A stretch of DNA of 64,000 nucleotides from Pantoea sp. Eser. Lineage in GTDB: Bacteria; Pseudomonadota; Gammaproteobacteria; Enterobacterales; Enterobacteriaceae. This document shows positions 56,293 to 64,000 of the stretch, one piece after another. Numbering within the stretch: position 1 is the first letter of the stretch; every line of letters begins with the position of its first letter. Under the pieces are notes generated by a model, which searched no databases, was not told the origin of the DNA, and worked only from the letters and a program-made list of their open reading frames with translations. Made by a program: the position numbers and the translations under genes. Where the stretch lies: assembly GCA_009830035.1 (NCBI GenBank), contig SZZY01000009.1, positions 1-64,000 on the forward strand, written 5' to 3'.

Positions 56293-58618
56293 ATGATGAA
56301 AGTTCTGAGCCAGATAATTGCCAGTGAGCTACAGGCGCGGGCAGAGCAAGTTGATGCCGCCGTTCGCCTGTTGGATGAAGGGAATACCGTGCCGTTTATC
56401 GCACGTTATCGTAAAGAGGTCACCGGTGGGCTGGATGATACCCAACTGCGCCAGCTGGAAACCCGCCTCAGCTATCTGCGTGAACTTGAAGAGCGCCGTT
56501 AGTCGATTCTGAAGTCGATTGACGAGCAGGGTAAACTCAACGACGACCTTGCTCGCGCCATCAATACCACCCTCAGCAAGACCGAGCTTGAAGATCTCTA
56601 CCTGCCGTATAAACCGAAGCGCCGCACCCGTGGCCAGATCGCGATTGAAGCCGGTCTGGAACCGCTGGCCGACACCTTATGCCAGGATACTTCCCACTCG
56701 CCTGAGCAGCTGGCTGAACGCTACGTGGACGCCGATAAAGGCGTGGCTGACGTGCGCGCCGCGCTGGATGGTGCCCGCTATATCCTGATGGAGCGGTTCG
56801 CCGAAGACGCCGCCCTGCTGGCGAAAGTGCGTAACTACCTGTGGAAAAATGCTCATCTGGTCTCGCGCGTGGTGGAAGGCAAAGAGGAAGCGGGTGCCGA
56901 GTTCCGCGACTATTTTGATCACCATGAAGCGCTGAGCAGCGTGCCGTCGCACCGTGCGCTGGCGATGCTGCGTGGCCGTAATGAAGGCGTACTGCAGCTG
57001 TCGCTCAACGCCGATCCGCAGTTCGATGAAGCGCCACGCGAAAGAGCCATGGCGAAACGCTGATTGCCGAGCACCTTAACCTGCGCCTGAATAACACCCC
57101 GGCGGACAGCTGGCGTAAAGCGGTAGTCAGCTGGACCTGGCGCATCAAGGTGATGCTGCATCTGGAAACCGAGCTGATGGGCACGGTACGCGAGCGTGCT
57201 GAAGATGAAGCGATCAACGTTTTCGCCCGCAACCTGCACGATCTGCTGATGGCGGCACCGGCTGACATGCGTGCCACTATGGGTCTCGATCCGGGCCTGC
57301 GTACCGGTGTCAAAGTGGCGTTAGTGGATGCCACCGGCAAACTAGTGGCGACCGATACCGTCTATCCACACACCGGGCAGACGGCGAAAGCGGCTGCCGC
57401 CGTGGCCGCGCTCTGCATCAAACATCAGGTGGAACTGGTAGCGATTGGCAACGGGACCGCGTCGCGCAAAACCGAGCGTTTCTTCCTCGATCTGCAACAG
57501 CAGTTCCCGCAGGTCACGGCGCAGAAAGTAATTGTCAGCGAAGCCGGTGCCTCGGTTTACTCGGCGTCTGAACTGGCGGCACTGGAGTTCCCGGATCTGG
57601 ATGTCTCGCTGCGCGGCGCAGTCTCAATTGCGCGGCGTCTGCAGGACCCGCTGGCGGAGCTGGTGAAGATCGACCCGAAATCGATCGGTGTCGGCCAGTA
57701 CCAGCATGGCGTCAGTCAGAGTCAGCTGGCGAAAAAACTGGATGCAGTGGTGGAAGACTGTGTGAACGCCGTCGGTGTGGATCTGAACACAGCATCGGTG
57801 CCCCTGCTGACCCGCGTTGCCGGCCTGACGCGAATGATGGCGCAGAACATCGTCGGCTGGCGTTATGAGAGCGGCCGGTTCCAGAATCGCCAGCAGCTGC
57901 TGAAAGTCAGCCGTCTGGGCCCGAAAGCCTTTGAACAGTGTGCCGGCTTACTGAGCATCAATCATGGCGACGACCCGCTTGATGCATCGACCGTCCACCC
58001 GGAAGCCTATCCGGTGGTGGAGCGGATTCTGGCCGCCACCGAACAGGCGTTGAGCGACCTGATAGGGAACGCCGGCAGCCTGCGTAACCTGCGTGCCCAC
58101 GATTTCACCGATGAGCGTTTCGGTTTACCGACCGTAACCGACATCATGAAAGAGCTGGAAAAGCCGGGCCGCAACCCGCGTCCTGAGTTTAAAACCGCGC
58201 AGTTTGCTGAAGGCGTCGAGACGCTGAACGACCTGACGCCGGGAATGATTCTGGAAGGCGCGGTAACCAACGTCACCAACTTTGGCGCGTTCGTCGATGT
58301 CGGGGTGCATCAGGATGGTCTGGTACACATCTCGTCCCTCTCCGACCGCTTCGTCGACGATCCTCACTAGGTGGTGAAGGCGGGCGATATCGTCAAAGTG
58401 AAGGTGATGGAAGTCGACCTGCCTAGTAAGCGAATTGCCCTGACGATGCGTCTGGATGAGCAGCCTGGTGAAGGCAACGCCCGTGGCGGAGCGAAGAACG
58501 CCGCGCCGCGCGACGACAAACGGCCCGCCGGCGGCAAAGGACGTCCTCGTCCAGCCAGTCAGCCGGCAACAGCGCGATGGGCGATGCGCTGGCCGCCGCA
58601 TTCGGTAACAAACGCTAG
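56293..58618 (+). pseudogene. tex: Tex/YhgF RNA-binding transcription factor, broken
   Basis: The parent is a multidomain S1 RNA-binding protein of about 773 residues. TAG at 56500-56502 replaces Gln (LEERR-stop-SILKSI); two extra bases near 57046 shift the frame ([14 protein letters not shown]); TAG at 58368-58370 replaces a codon in the S1 domain ([15 protein letters not shown]); and a last shift near 58555 precedes [18 protein letters not shown]. Large conserved stretches ([44 protein letters not shown]) remain, so decay is recent. Confidence 0.95.
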
Positions 58619-58744
58619 GTTTTTCAGGGGGGCGCAGCTTGCCCCCTTTCAATCTCACTCCCTCAGTGGAAAATCCCCGCCATAACGCTACGCTAGAAAG
58701 ACGCCTGTCATAAAAACAACACCTGCTGTGGCACCCAACTCACG

Positions 58745-60430
58745 ATGGAAACGATCACCGATCTAATCAATAAGATTTATGCTGGCACTTTTCCCGCGGC
58801 AACCCGTACGCAGCTGCTGGCGGATATTGCGGAGGCGCGCGATGCCATCAAGCTGCCGCGCAAAGCGCACTGGGATGAGCAGGACGTGGTGCTGATCAGC
58901 TACGCCGATCAATTTCGCGAAGCCGACAAGCCGACGCTCAGCACCTTTTCGCGTTTCTATCAGCAGCACCTGCAATCTATTTTCCCGCTGGTGCACCTGC
59001 TGCCGTTCTTCCCCTATTCGTCTGACGATGGCTTCTCGGTGATTGATTACCATCAGGTTGATCCGCTGTGTGGCGACTGGCAGGACGTGGCGCGGCTGCA
59101 TCAGGAAACCCGGCTGATGTTTGATTTTGTCTGTAACCATATGTCGTCGCACAGCGCGTGGTTCAGACACTTTCTGGCGCAGGATCCCGGCTGGGATGAC
59201 TTCGTCATCAGCATGCCTCCCGCCAACGATCTCAGCGCGGTGACGCGGCCACGCACCTCACCGCTGTTGACGCCATTTCAGATGACCGACGGCGAGACAC
59301 GCTTTATCTGGACCACCTTTAGCGCCGATCAGATCGACCTCAACTTTGCCAATCCGGCGGTGCTGCTGCGCATGGTCAACGTGCTGCTCGACTACCTGAA
59401 ACGCGGGGCCGATTATGTGCGGCTGGATGCGGTGGGCTACATGTGGAAAACGCCCGGCACTCGCTGCATCCATCTGGAAAAAACCCACCAGCTGGTGAAA
59501 CTGTTTCGTGCCATCGCCGATATTGTCGCGCCAGGCACGGTGATTATCACCGAGACCAATGTGCCGCATCAGGACAACATCAGCTATCTGGGCAACGGAC
59601 ATGATGAGGCGCAGATGGTCTATCAGTTTTCACTTCCGCCGCTGGTGCTGCACGGCATCCATACCGGCTCGGCGCGCGCCCTGCGGCAGTGGGCCAGCAG
59701 CCTCGATCTCAGCAGTAATGACACAACCTTTTTCAACTTCCTGGCGTCGCACGACGGCATCGGGCTGAATCCGGCGCGCGGCATTCTGAGCGAGGTAGAG
59801 ATTGTGGCGCTGGTGCGCGATCTGGTGCTGGAGTGCGCACTGGTCTCCTATAAAAACAACCCGGACGGCAGCACCAGCCCGTATGAAATCAACGTCACCT
59901 ATCTGGATGCGTTAAACAGCGAAACCGATGATGACGCGACCCGCCTGCAGCGATTTTTACTGGCGCATGCCATTCTGCTGGCCTTCCCCGGCGTGCCGGC
60001 TATCTATATTCAAAGCATTCTCGGCTCACGCAACCACTATGATGGCGTGCGGGCGGCAGGACATAACCGGGCGATTAACCGTCAAAAGTACGATCTAAAA
60101 GAGATTGAGGCAGCGCTGGCAGGAGGTGACTGGCTGCGCCAGCAAATCTATACCCAACTGGGTAAGCTGATTCAGCTGCGTCGTCGTCAGCCGGCGTTTC
60201 ATCCCGATAACCCGATAACGCTCTACGACAGCGAAAATGCGCTGCTGGTGATGCGGCGGCATCATATAGAAAGCGGTGACGGATTACTGTGCGTGTTTAA
60301 TCTCGGCGGACGTCCGCTAGAGACCCGGTTGCCGGTGGCGCATACGCTGCAAGATGTGGTGAGCGGCAGGAAAGTTGATGGCACCCAGCCAGTGAGGCTG
60401 GATGCCTGGCAGTTTATGTGGCTACGCTAA
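58745..60430 (+). CDS. GH13_18 sugar phosphorylase (glucosylglycerate/sucrose phosphorylase-like)
   Basis: Retaining alpha-glucosyl phosphorylase of glycoside hydrolase family 13 subfamily 18, 561 residues, no signal peptide, so cytosolic. Catalytic residues fit: nucleophile Asp228 in YVRLDAVGY, acid/base Glu270 in IITETNVPH, and transition-state Asp337 in FLASHDGIG. Overall it resembles E. coli YcjM, a glucosylglycerate phosphorylase, more than the classical sucrose phosphorylases, so the substrate is open. It stands alone between tex and a DUF1471 gene, without transporter or regulator, where E. coli has feoABC. Intact. Confidence 0.85.
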   Translation: METITDLINKIYAGTFPAATRTQLLADIAEARDAIKLPRKAHWDEQDVVLISYADQFREADKPTLSTFSRFYQQHLQSIFPLVHLLPFFPYSSDDGFSVIDYHQVDPLCGDWQDVARLHQETRLMFDFVCNHMSSHSAWFRHFLAQDPGWDDFVISMPPANDLSAVTRPRTSPLLTPFQMTDGETRFIWTTFSADQIDLNFANPAVLLRMVNVLLDYLKRGADYVRLDAVGYMWKTPGTRCIHLEKTHQLVKLFRAIADIVAPGTVIITETNVPHQDNISYLGNGHDEAQMVYQFSLPPLVLHGIHTGSARALRQWASSLDLSSNDTTFFNFLASHDGIGLNPARGILSEVEIVALVRDLVLECALVSYKNNPDGSTSPYEINVTYLDALNSETDDDATRLQRFLLAHAILLAFPGVPAIYIQSILGSRNHYDGVRAAGHNRAINRQKYDLKEIEAALAGGDWLRQQIYTQLGKLIQLRRRQPAFHPDNPITLYDSENALLVMRRHHIESGDGLLCVFNLGGRPLETRLPVAHTLQDVVSGRKVDGTQPVRLDAWQFMWLR

Positions 60431-60700
60431 TTATTTATAGACGTCAGCCGTGGCGCTGAATTTACCGTGCTCACGGCCCGCGATGACCATGTAGTATTTA
60501 CCCCCTTTCTCATCAGCAAGCTGCGACAGCACTTTTTTTGCATCCATTGGCGAGGTGGTTTCCGCCGTGGTATTGACCGTGCCGATGTTCTGCAGGTTCA
60601 TCCTCTTAACTTCTTCTTTGGTGACCTCTTGCGCCGCCATCGTAGAAAATGAAATCGCGCCCATCATCATTGAAGCCACAACCCATTTAAAAACCTTCAT
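60431..60700 (-). CDS. DUF1471 (YdgH/BhsA/McbA-type) periplasmic protein
   Basis: An 89-residue secreted protein: signal peptide MKVFKWVVASMMMGAISFSTMA, then one DUF1471 domain with the usual EVTKEEV, IGTVNTTAET-SPMDAKKVLSQLADEKGGKYY and FSATADVYK. Relatives in E. coli (BhsA, McbA, YjfN and others) affect stress and biofilm behaviour; the exact orthologue is not clear. ATG at 60700 with GAGGG upstream. Convergent with the GH13 gene. Intact. Confidence 0.85.
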   Translation of the reverse strand: MKVFKWVVASMMMGAISFSTMAAQEVTKEEVKRMNLQNIGTVNTTAETTSPMDAKKVLSQLADEKGGKYYMVIAGREHGKFSATADVYK

Positions 60701-60868
60701 TATGTTTACCCTCATTCATGGTCCATTGTGATATATAAGCAGCCGCGAATCGCGCAAGGCAGCATGGAGCGGCATAGTCCTCCGTGACTAATCACATAAA
60801 AATGCAGCGGCCTTGCTCACGAAGAGAAGTATTGCCGCTACCGGCGATTTTGCCAGTCACCGGCGCAA

Positions 60869-61645
60869 TTATGTCGGCAAATCGTTGATGAAATTCATAA
60901 CCTGCTGACAAAACGCCTCTGGATGGGAAATAAAAGGCGCATGGGCCGCCTTATCTATCACCCACGAAGGCGAAGCGGGCAGCGTCTGATCGAGGCGGGC
61001 AGCAATGCTGCGCGGCACCAAGCCATCCAGTGCGCCGTACAGTCGCAGGAACGGCAGCGACATCTGCGGCAGCTCGCTACGCAGATCGACCTGCCGCAAA
61101 ATATCCAGTCCGCTATCCAGCACCGCCACCGACGGCATCGGCTGCGACAGCACCACCTCTTTCAGGTGGCGCGCATCGGCCCGGGCGGTTTCTGTTCCCA
61201 GCGTTTGCAGCGCCAGGAAGCGCTCGACCGTGCGCTGAAAATCGTTGCTGAGCAGCTGCTGAAAATTTTGCAGCGTGTCGGGTTTAATACCTGGCCACTC
61301 TGCGGTGGCGGTGAAACAGGGGGAGGAGGCGACGGTAATCAGCGCACGCAGCCGATCCGGCGCGGTCAGCGCCAGCCGGGTTGCCACCAGTCCTCCCAGC
61401 GACCAGCCTGCGACGATCGCCTGCTGCGGCAGCATTGGCAGTAACTGCTGCGCCATTTCGGCCAGCGTCAGCGCGCCAAAGTCCTGGCTGAGACCATAGC
61501 CGGGCAGATCGACCAGATGCAGGCGATAGTGCGGGCTGAGTCGAGGAATAATGCTTTGCCAGACTTCCGCATTCAGTCCCCATCCGTGCAGCAGCACAAG
61601 ATCAACATTCCCTGTTCCACAGGTGTGCCAGTAAAGCGACGTCAT
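60869..61645 (-). CDS. bioH: Pimeloyl-ACP methyl ester carboxylesterase BioH
   Basis: Removes the methyl group from pimeloyl-ACP methyl ester, closing the biotin precursor pathway. Alpha/beta hydrolase of 258 residues with nucleophile Ser82 in GWSLGG, acid Asp in [10 protein letters not shown] near 207 and His in [10 protein letters not shown] near 235; [10 protein letters not shown] forms the oxyanion region. Divergent from gntX. Intact, in contrast to the hydrolase YheT. Confidence 0.96.
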   Translation of the reverse strand: MTSLYWHTCGTGNVDLVLLHGWGLNAEVWQSIIPRLSPHYRLHLVDLPGYGLSQDFGALTLAEMAQQLLPMLPQQAIVAGWSLGGLVATRLALTAPDRLRALITVASSPCFTATAEWPGIKPDTLQNFQQLLSNDFQRTVERFLALQTLGTETARADARHLKEVVLSQPMPSVAVLDSGLDILRQVDLRSELPQMSLPFLRLYGALDGLVPRSIAARLDQTLPASPSWVIDKAAHAPFISHPEAFCQQVMNFINDLPT

Positions 61646-61679
61646 CAGTTACTATCCCGAAAATGATAAGGAGGTCGCT

Positions 61680-62364
61680 ATGCTATCAATGCCTGCCCTG
61701 TGTTGGCTATGCCGGTTACCGTTGCGGATCGCGCAACACGGCCTGTGCAGCCTCTGTTTACGCCAGCTGCCCGCCCTGCCGCTGCTCTGCCCGCGCTGCG
61801 GATTGCCGGCCGGTAACGTGCGGCTTCCCTCCGGACGCTATGTGCTGAAGCCGCCGCCGTGGCAGGCGCTTATCTGCTTTAACAGTTATTGCCCGCCGTT
61901 CAGTCGCTGGGTTAATCAGCTCAAATTTTCTCGCGTTACCGCACTCAGGGTGATGCTGGCGCGGCTGCTTTTGCTAAGCTGGCAGGATAGCTACCGACGT
62001 GGCAACCTGCCACGCTCTGACCTGCTACTGTCGGTCCCGCTGCACCCGCGACGATGCTGGTAGCGCGGCTACAACCAAACCGATCTGCTGGCCGCACCGC
62101 TGGCACACTGGCTGGGTTGCGAGCGGGGGGATGGCATTACATCGTCAGCGACAAGGGGCGTTACAGCATTAGTTGAACGCCCGCCAGCGCCGCAGAAACT
62201 TACGCGGTGCCTTCCGCCTTGAAATGGCGGTGCACGGACGCCATATCGCCCTGCTGGATGACGTGGTCACCACCACCGGCAGAACGGTAGAAGAAATCAG
62301 TCGCCTGTTACTGGCGCAGGGGGCGGCCAGCGTACAGATCTGGCGCCTGTGCCGTACCTTGTAG
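61680..62364 (+). pseudogene. gntX: ComF/GntX phosphoribosyltransferase-like protein, broken
   Basis: The parent (ComF family, about 227 residues) is linked to uptake or use of DNA and to gluconate genes. The N-terminal zinc-finger-like part (LCWLCRLPL, LCPRCGLPAG) is open; TAG at 62061-62063 replaces Gln (RRCW-stop-RGYNQTDLL); the frame is disturbed near 62130; TAG recurs at 62170-62172 (QH-stop-LNARQRRRNLRGAF). The PRPP-like motif LLDDVVTTTGRTVEE and C-terminal RLCRTL follow to 62364. Its loss parallels that of the hof genes. Confidence 0.92.
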
Positions 62365-62422
62365 AGCGTCATTGATGGGCGTATTATAACCAACTAAATT
62401 AATCAACTATTGAGCAATCGAC

Positions 62423-62998
62423 ATGATCCGAATTACTGATTCTGCCCAAGAGCATTTTTCCAAACTGCTATCCAAACAAGAAGATGGCACCCAGATTCGC
62501 GTATTCGTGATTAACCCGGGTACACCAACTGCCGAATGCGGTGTCTCTTATTGCCCACCCGATGCGGTTGAAGCAACGGATACCGAGCTGAAGTTCGAAA
62601 AGCTCTCCGCCTACGTTGACGAACTGAGCGCGCCGTATCTGGAAGACGCTGAAATCGATTTCGTCACCGATAACCTCGGTTCGCAGCTGACACTGAAAGC
62701 GCCTAACGCCAAAATGCGTAAGGTCTCTGACGATGCGCCGATGGTAGAGCGCGTTGAGTATCTGCTGCAGGCGCAGATCAACCCACAGCTGGCTGGCCAC
62801 AGCGGCCGCGTGTCGCTGATGGAGATCACCGATGACGGTTACGCCATCCTGCAGTTCGGCGGCGGCTGTAACGGGTGTTCAATGATCGACGTCACCCTGA
62901 AAGATGGCATCGAGAGAGAGCTGCTGGCCGCCTTCCCGGAACTGAAAGGTGTGCGCGACATCACCGAGCACCAGCGCGGTGAGCACTCGTTCTACTGA
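62423..62998 (+). CDS. nfuA: Fe-S cluster carrier protein NfuA
   Basis: Delivers [4Fe-4S] clusters, especially under stress. 191 residues, the E. coli length: degenerate A-type domain (1-95) and C-terminal Nfu domain with cluster cysteines 149 and 152 in [10 protein letters not shown]. Its 3' end overlaps the convergent malQ by 7 bp. Intact. Confidence 0.97.
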   Translation: MIRITDSAQEHFSKLLSKQEDGTQIRVFVINPGTPTAECGVSYCPPDAVEATDTELKFEKLSAYVDELSAPYLEDAEIDFVTDNLGSQLTLKAPNAKMRKVSDDAPMVERVEYLLQAQINPQLAGHSGRVSLMEITDDGYAILQFGGGCNGCSMIDVTLKDGIERELLAAFPELKGVRDITEHQRGEHSFY

Positions 62999-64000
62999 CG
63001 ATCAGGCGCGACAGCCGAGCTGTCGCGCTGACCTGTTAAGCTAGGCTTACGCTGCTGGCTGACCGCTTTAAGCAGCTTATTCACTTCCTCGTCAGCAAAC
63101 ATCTCTTCCAGCGTTTTACTCAGTTTGCGCCGCCAGTTGGGGTATTGCTCAACCGTGCCCGGCACATTCACCGGCGTGGTCATTCCGAGCCAGTCCTCCG
63201 GCTGCAGGCCTAGCAAGGCGCTGTCGGTATCGGCCAGGAAGCGATGTATCGCCCGGTTTAGCGTCGGCGTCATCGCCAGTTTATCGGCTTTTTTCGGGCT
63301 GCGAGCCGGTAGCGCTCCCGCCTGATGCAGCGCATCAAGCAGTGCCTGCTTCTGCTCTGCCCGCTGCTGATGCAGCGCCCTGACCGCATCACCCGGATAG
63401 AGGCCAATCTTCTCACCCAGCGACAGATCGCCCTGCTCCCAGAAACCGGTCAGCGTGGGCAGATCATGGGTACTGGCGCTGGCAATTGACTGGCGCGGGT
63501 AGGCCCCATGCGCGCGATAGCTGCCGTTTTTCTCCTGCTCAAACCACAGCACCTTCCAAGAAAACACCCCGCTTTTACGCAGCAGGCTGAAGATCTCCTT
63601 CGGTACGGTGCCAAGATCCTCCCCGATCACCATGCAGCGCAGCCGGTAGCTCTCCAGTGCCAGAATGCCGAGCAGATCATCAACCGGATAGGCCACGTAG
63701 GCGCCCTTATCGGCCGTTTCGCCGGCCGGCACCCACCAGAGACGCAGCAGCGACATCACATGGTCGATTCGTAACGCGCCGCAATCGCGCATATTAGCTC
63801 GCAGCATGTCGATAAACGGCTGATAACCCCGCGCCTGCATCACGTGAGGATCCATCGGTGGTAAGCCCCAGTACTGGCCCAGCGGACCGAGGCGATCGGG
63901 CGGCGCGCCAATCGACGCCTGCAGACGATACAGTTCCGGATCGTGCCAGGTTTCGGCACTGCCTTCCGCCACGCCGACCGCCAGATCGCGGTAGAGACCC
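62992..64000 (-). CDS. malQ: 4-alpha-glucanotransferase (amylomaltase), C-terminal part
   Basis: GH77 enzyme of maltodextrin use; the 5' part lies beyond base 64000. Visible motifs: [17 protein letters not shown] (nucleophile Asp), [10 protein letters not shown] (acid/base Glu) and STHDLPTL. The C-terminus runs on past the usual end (LLKAVSQQ) by some 20 residues, through a hairpin at 63006-63028, and overlaps nfuA, which suggests that the original stop near 63035-63045 was lost by a small frameshift. The visible catalytic part is open. Confidence 0.93.
   Translation of the reverse strand, partial: GLYRDLAVGVAEGSAETWHDPELYRLQASIGAPPDRLGPLGQYWGLPPMDPHVMQARGYQPFIDMLRANMRDCGALRIDHVMSLLRLWWVPAGETADKGAYVAYPVDDLLGILALESYRLRCMVIGEDLGTVPKEIFSLLRKSGVFSWKVLWFEQEKNGSYRAHGAYPRQSIASASTHDLPTLTGFWEQGDLSLGEKIGLYPGDAVRALHQQRAEQKQALLDALHQAGALPARSPKKADKLAMTPTLNRAIHRFLADTDSALLGLQPEDWLGMTTPVNVPGTVEQYPNWRRKLSKTLEEMFADEEVNKLLKAVSQQRKPSLTGQRDSSAVAPDRQ
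63006..63028. other. Strong hairpin at the nfuA-malQ junction
   Basis: Perfect 9-bp stem GCGCGACAG/CTGTCGCGC with a 5-base loop, 8 bp after nfuA. Position suggests the nfuA (and former malQ) terminator, but no T-run follows, and the present malQ frame translates through it. Confidence 0.6.

Overview
The window looks like chromosomal DNA of a gammaproteobacterium of the order Enterobacterales, most likely the Erwiniaceae (Pantoea/Erwinia-like). The gene order from tufA-fusA-rpsG-rpsL through slyD, kefB, crp, argD-pabA-fic, nirBD-cysG, trpS-rpe-dam-damX-aroBK, hof, mrcA, igaA, hslRO, pckA, ompR-envZ, greB, tex, bioH-gntX-nfuA to malQ is almost collinear with the str-mal region of Escherichia coli. 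Products with intact reading frames are close to E. coli proteins. The family assignment is an inference from gene content; no rRNA or tRNA gene is present to fix it.

The main feature is massive, uneven gene decay. I count about 67 protein genes, of which 21 are broken by nonsense codons, 1-2 base frameshifts, small deletions or truncation: kefB, kefG, yheS, a lacI-type regulator, a lysE/rhtB exporter, yheT, yhfK, codA, nirB, cysG, gph, hofQ, hofP, hofO, hofN, hofM, yrfG, pckA, greB, tex and gntX. Genes for translation (fusA, rpsG, rpsL, trpS), tRNA thiolation (tusBCD), cell wall (mrcA, damX), aromatic synthesis (aroB, aroK), global control (crp, ompR-envZ, igaA), DNA methylation (dam), Fe-S and biotin synthesis (nfuA, bioH) and chaperones stay open. 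No insertion sequence or prophage is visible. This pattern fits an early stage of genome erosion, as in a recently host-restricted insect symbiont. An error-rich assembly is the competing explanation and could account for some homopolymer frameshifts, but poorly for the substitutions to stop codons and multi-base deletions.

Layout. 1-3460: str operon (tufA 5' part, fusA, rpsG, rpsL) with a clear promoter and leader hairpin. 3470-7735: tusBCD-yheO, fkpA, slyX, slyD, yheV. 7728-12106: ruined potassium-efflux pair kefB/kefG and the ABC-F gene yheS. 12158-17350: inserted island with an intact taurine operon tauABCD, a broken lacI-type regulator and a broken lysE-type exporter. 17411-27816: yheT (broken), yheU, prkB, yhfA, crp, yhfK (broken), argD, pabA, fic with its small antitoxin-like partner yhfG, ppiA, tsgA. 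27852-33016: truncated codA abutting a well-kept anaerobic nirB promoter, broken nirB, intact nirD, broken cysG. 33092-39154: trpS, gph (broken), rpe, dam, damX, aroB, aroK. 39518-42897: the whole hofMNOPQ set is decayed. 43014-54751: mrcA, nudE, igaA, yrfG (one extra base), hslR, hslO (one redox cysteine lost), pckA (broken), envZ, ompR. 55288-64000: a YjbE-like secreted peptide, greB and tex (broken), a GH13_18 sugar phosphorylase and a DUF1471 periplasmic protein where E. coli has feoABC, bioH, gntX (broken), nfuA, and the 3' part of malQ.

Biological reading (inference): gluconeogenesis from PEP carboxykinase, nitrite reduction with siroheme synthesis by this cysG, competence/pilus-like secretion (hof), glutathione-gated K+ efflux and several accessory transcription or RNA factors are lost here, while core information processing and envelope control are kept. 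Two genome-wide signatures deserve attention: 15 of 19 in-frame premature stops are amber (TAG), and the tetranucleotide CTAG, normally very rare in enterobacteria, recurs often, frequently at positions that look like former Dcm sites.
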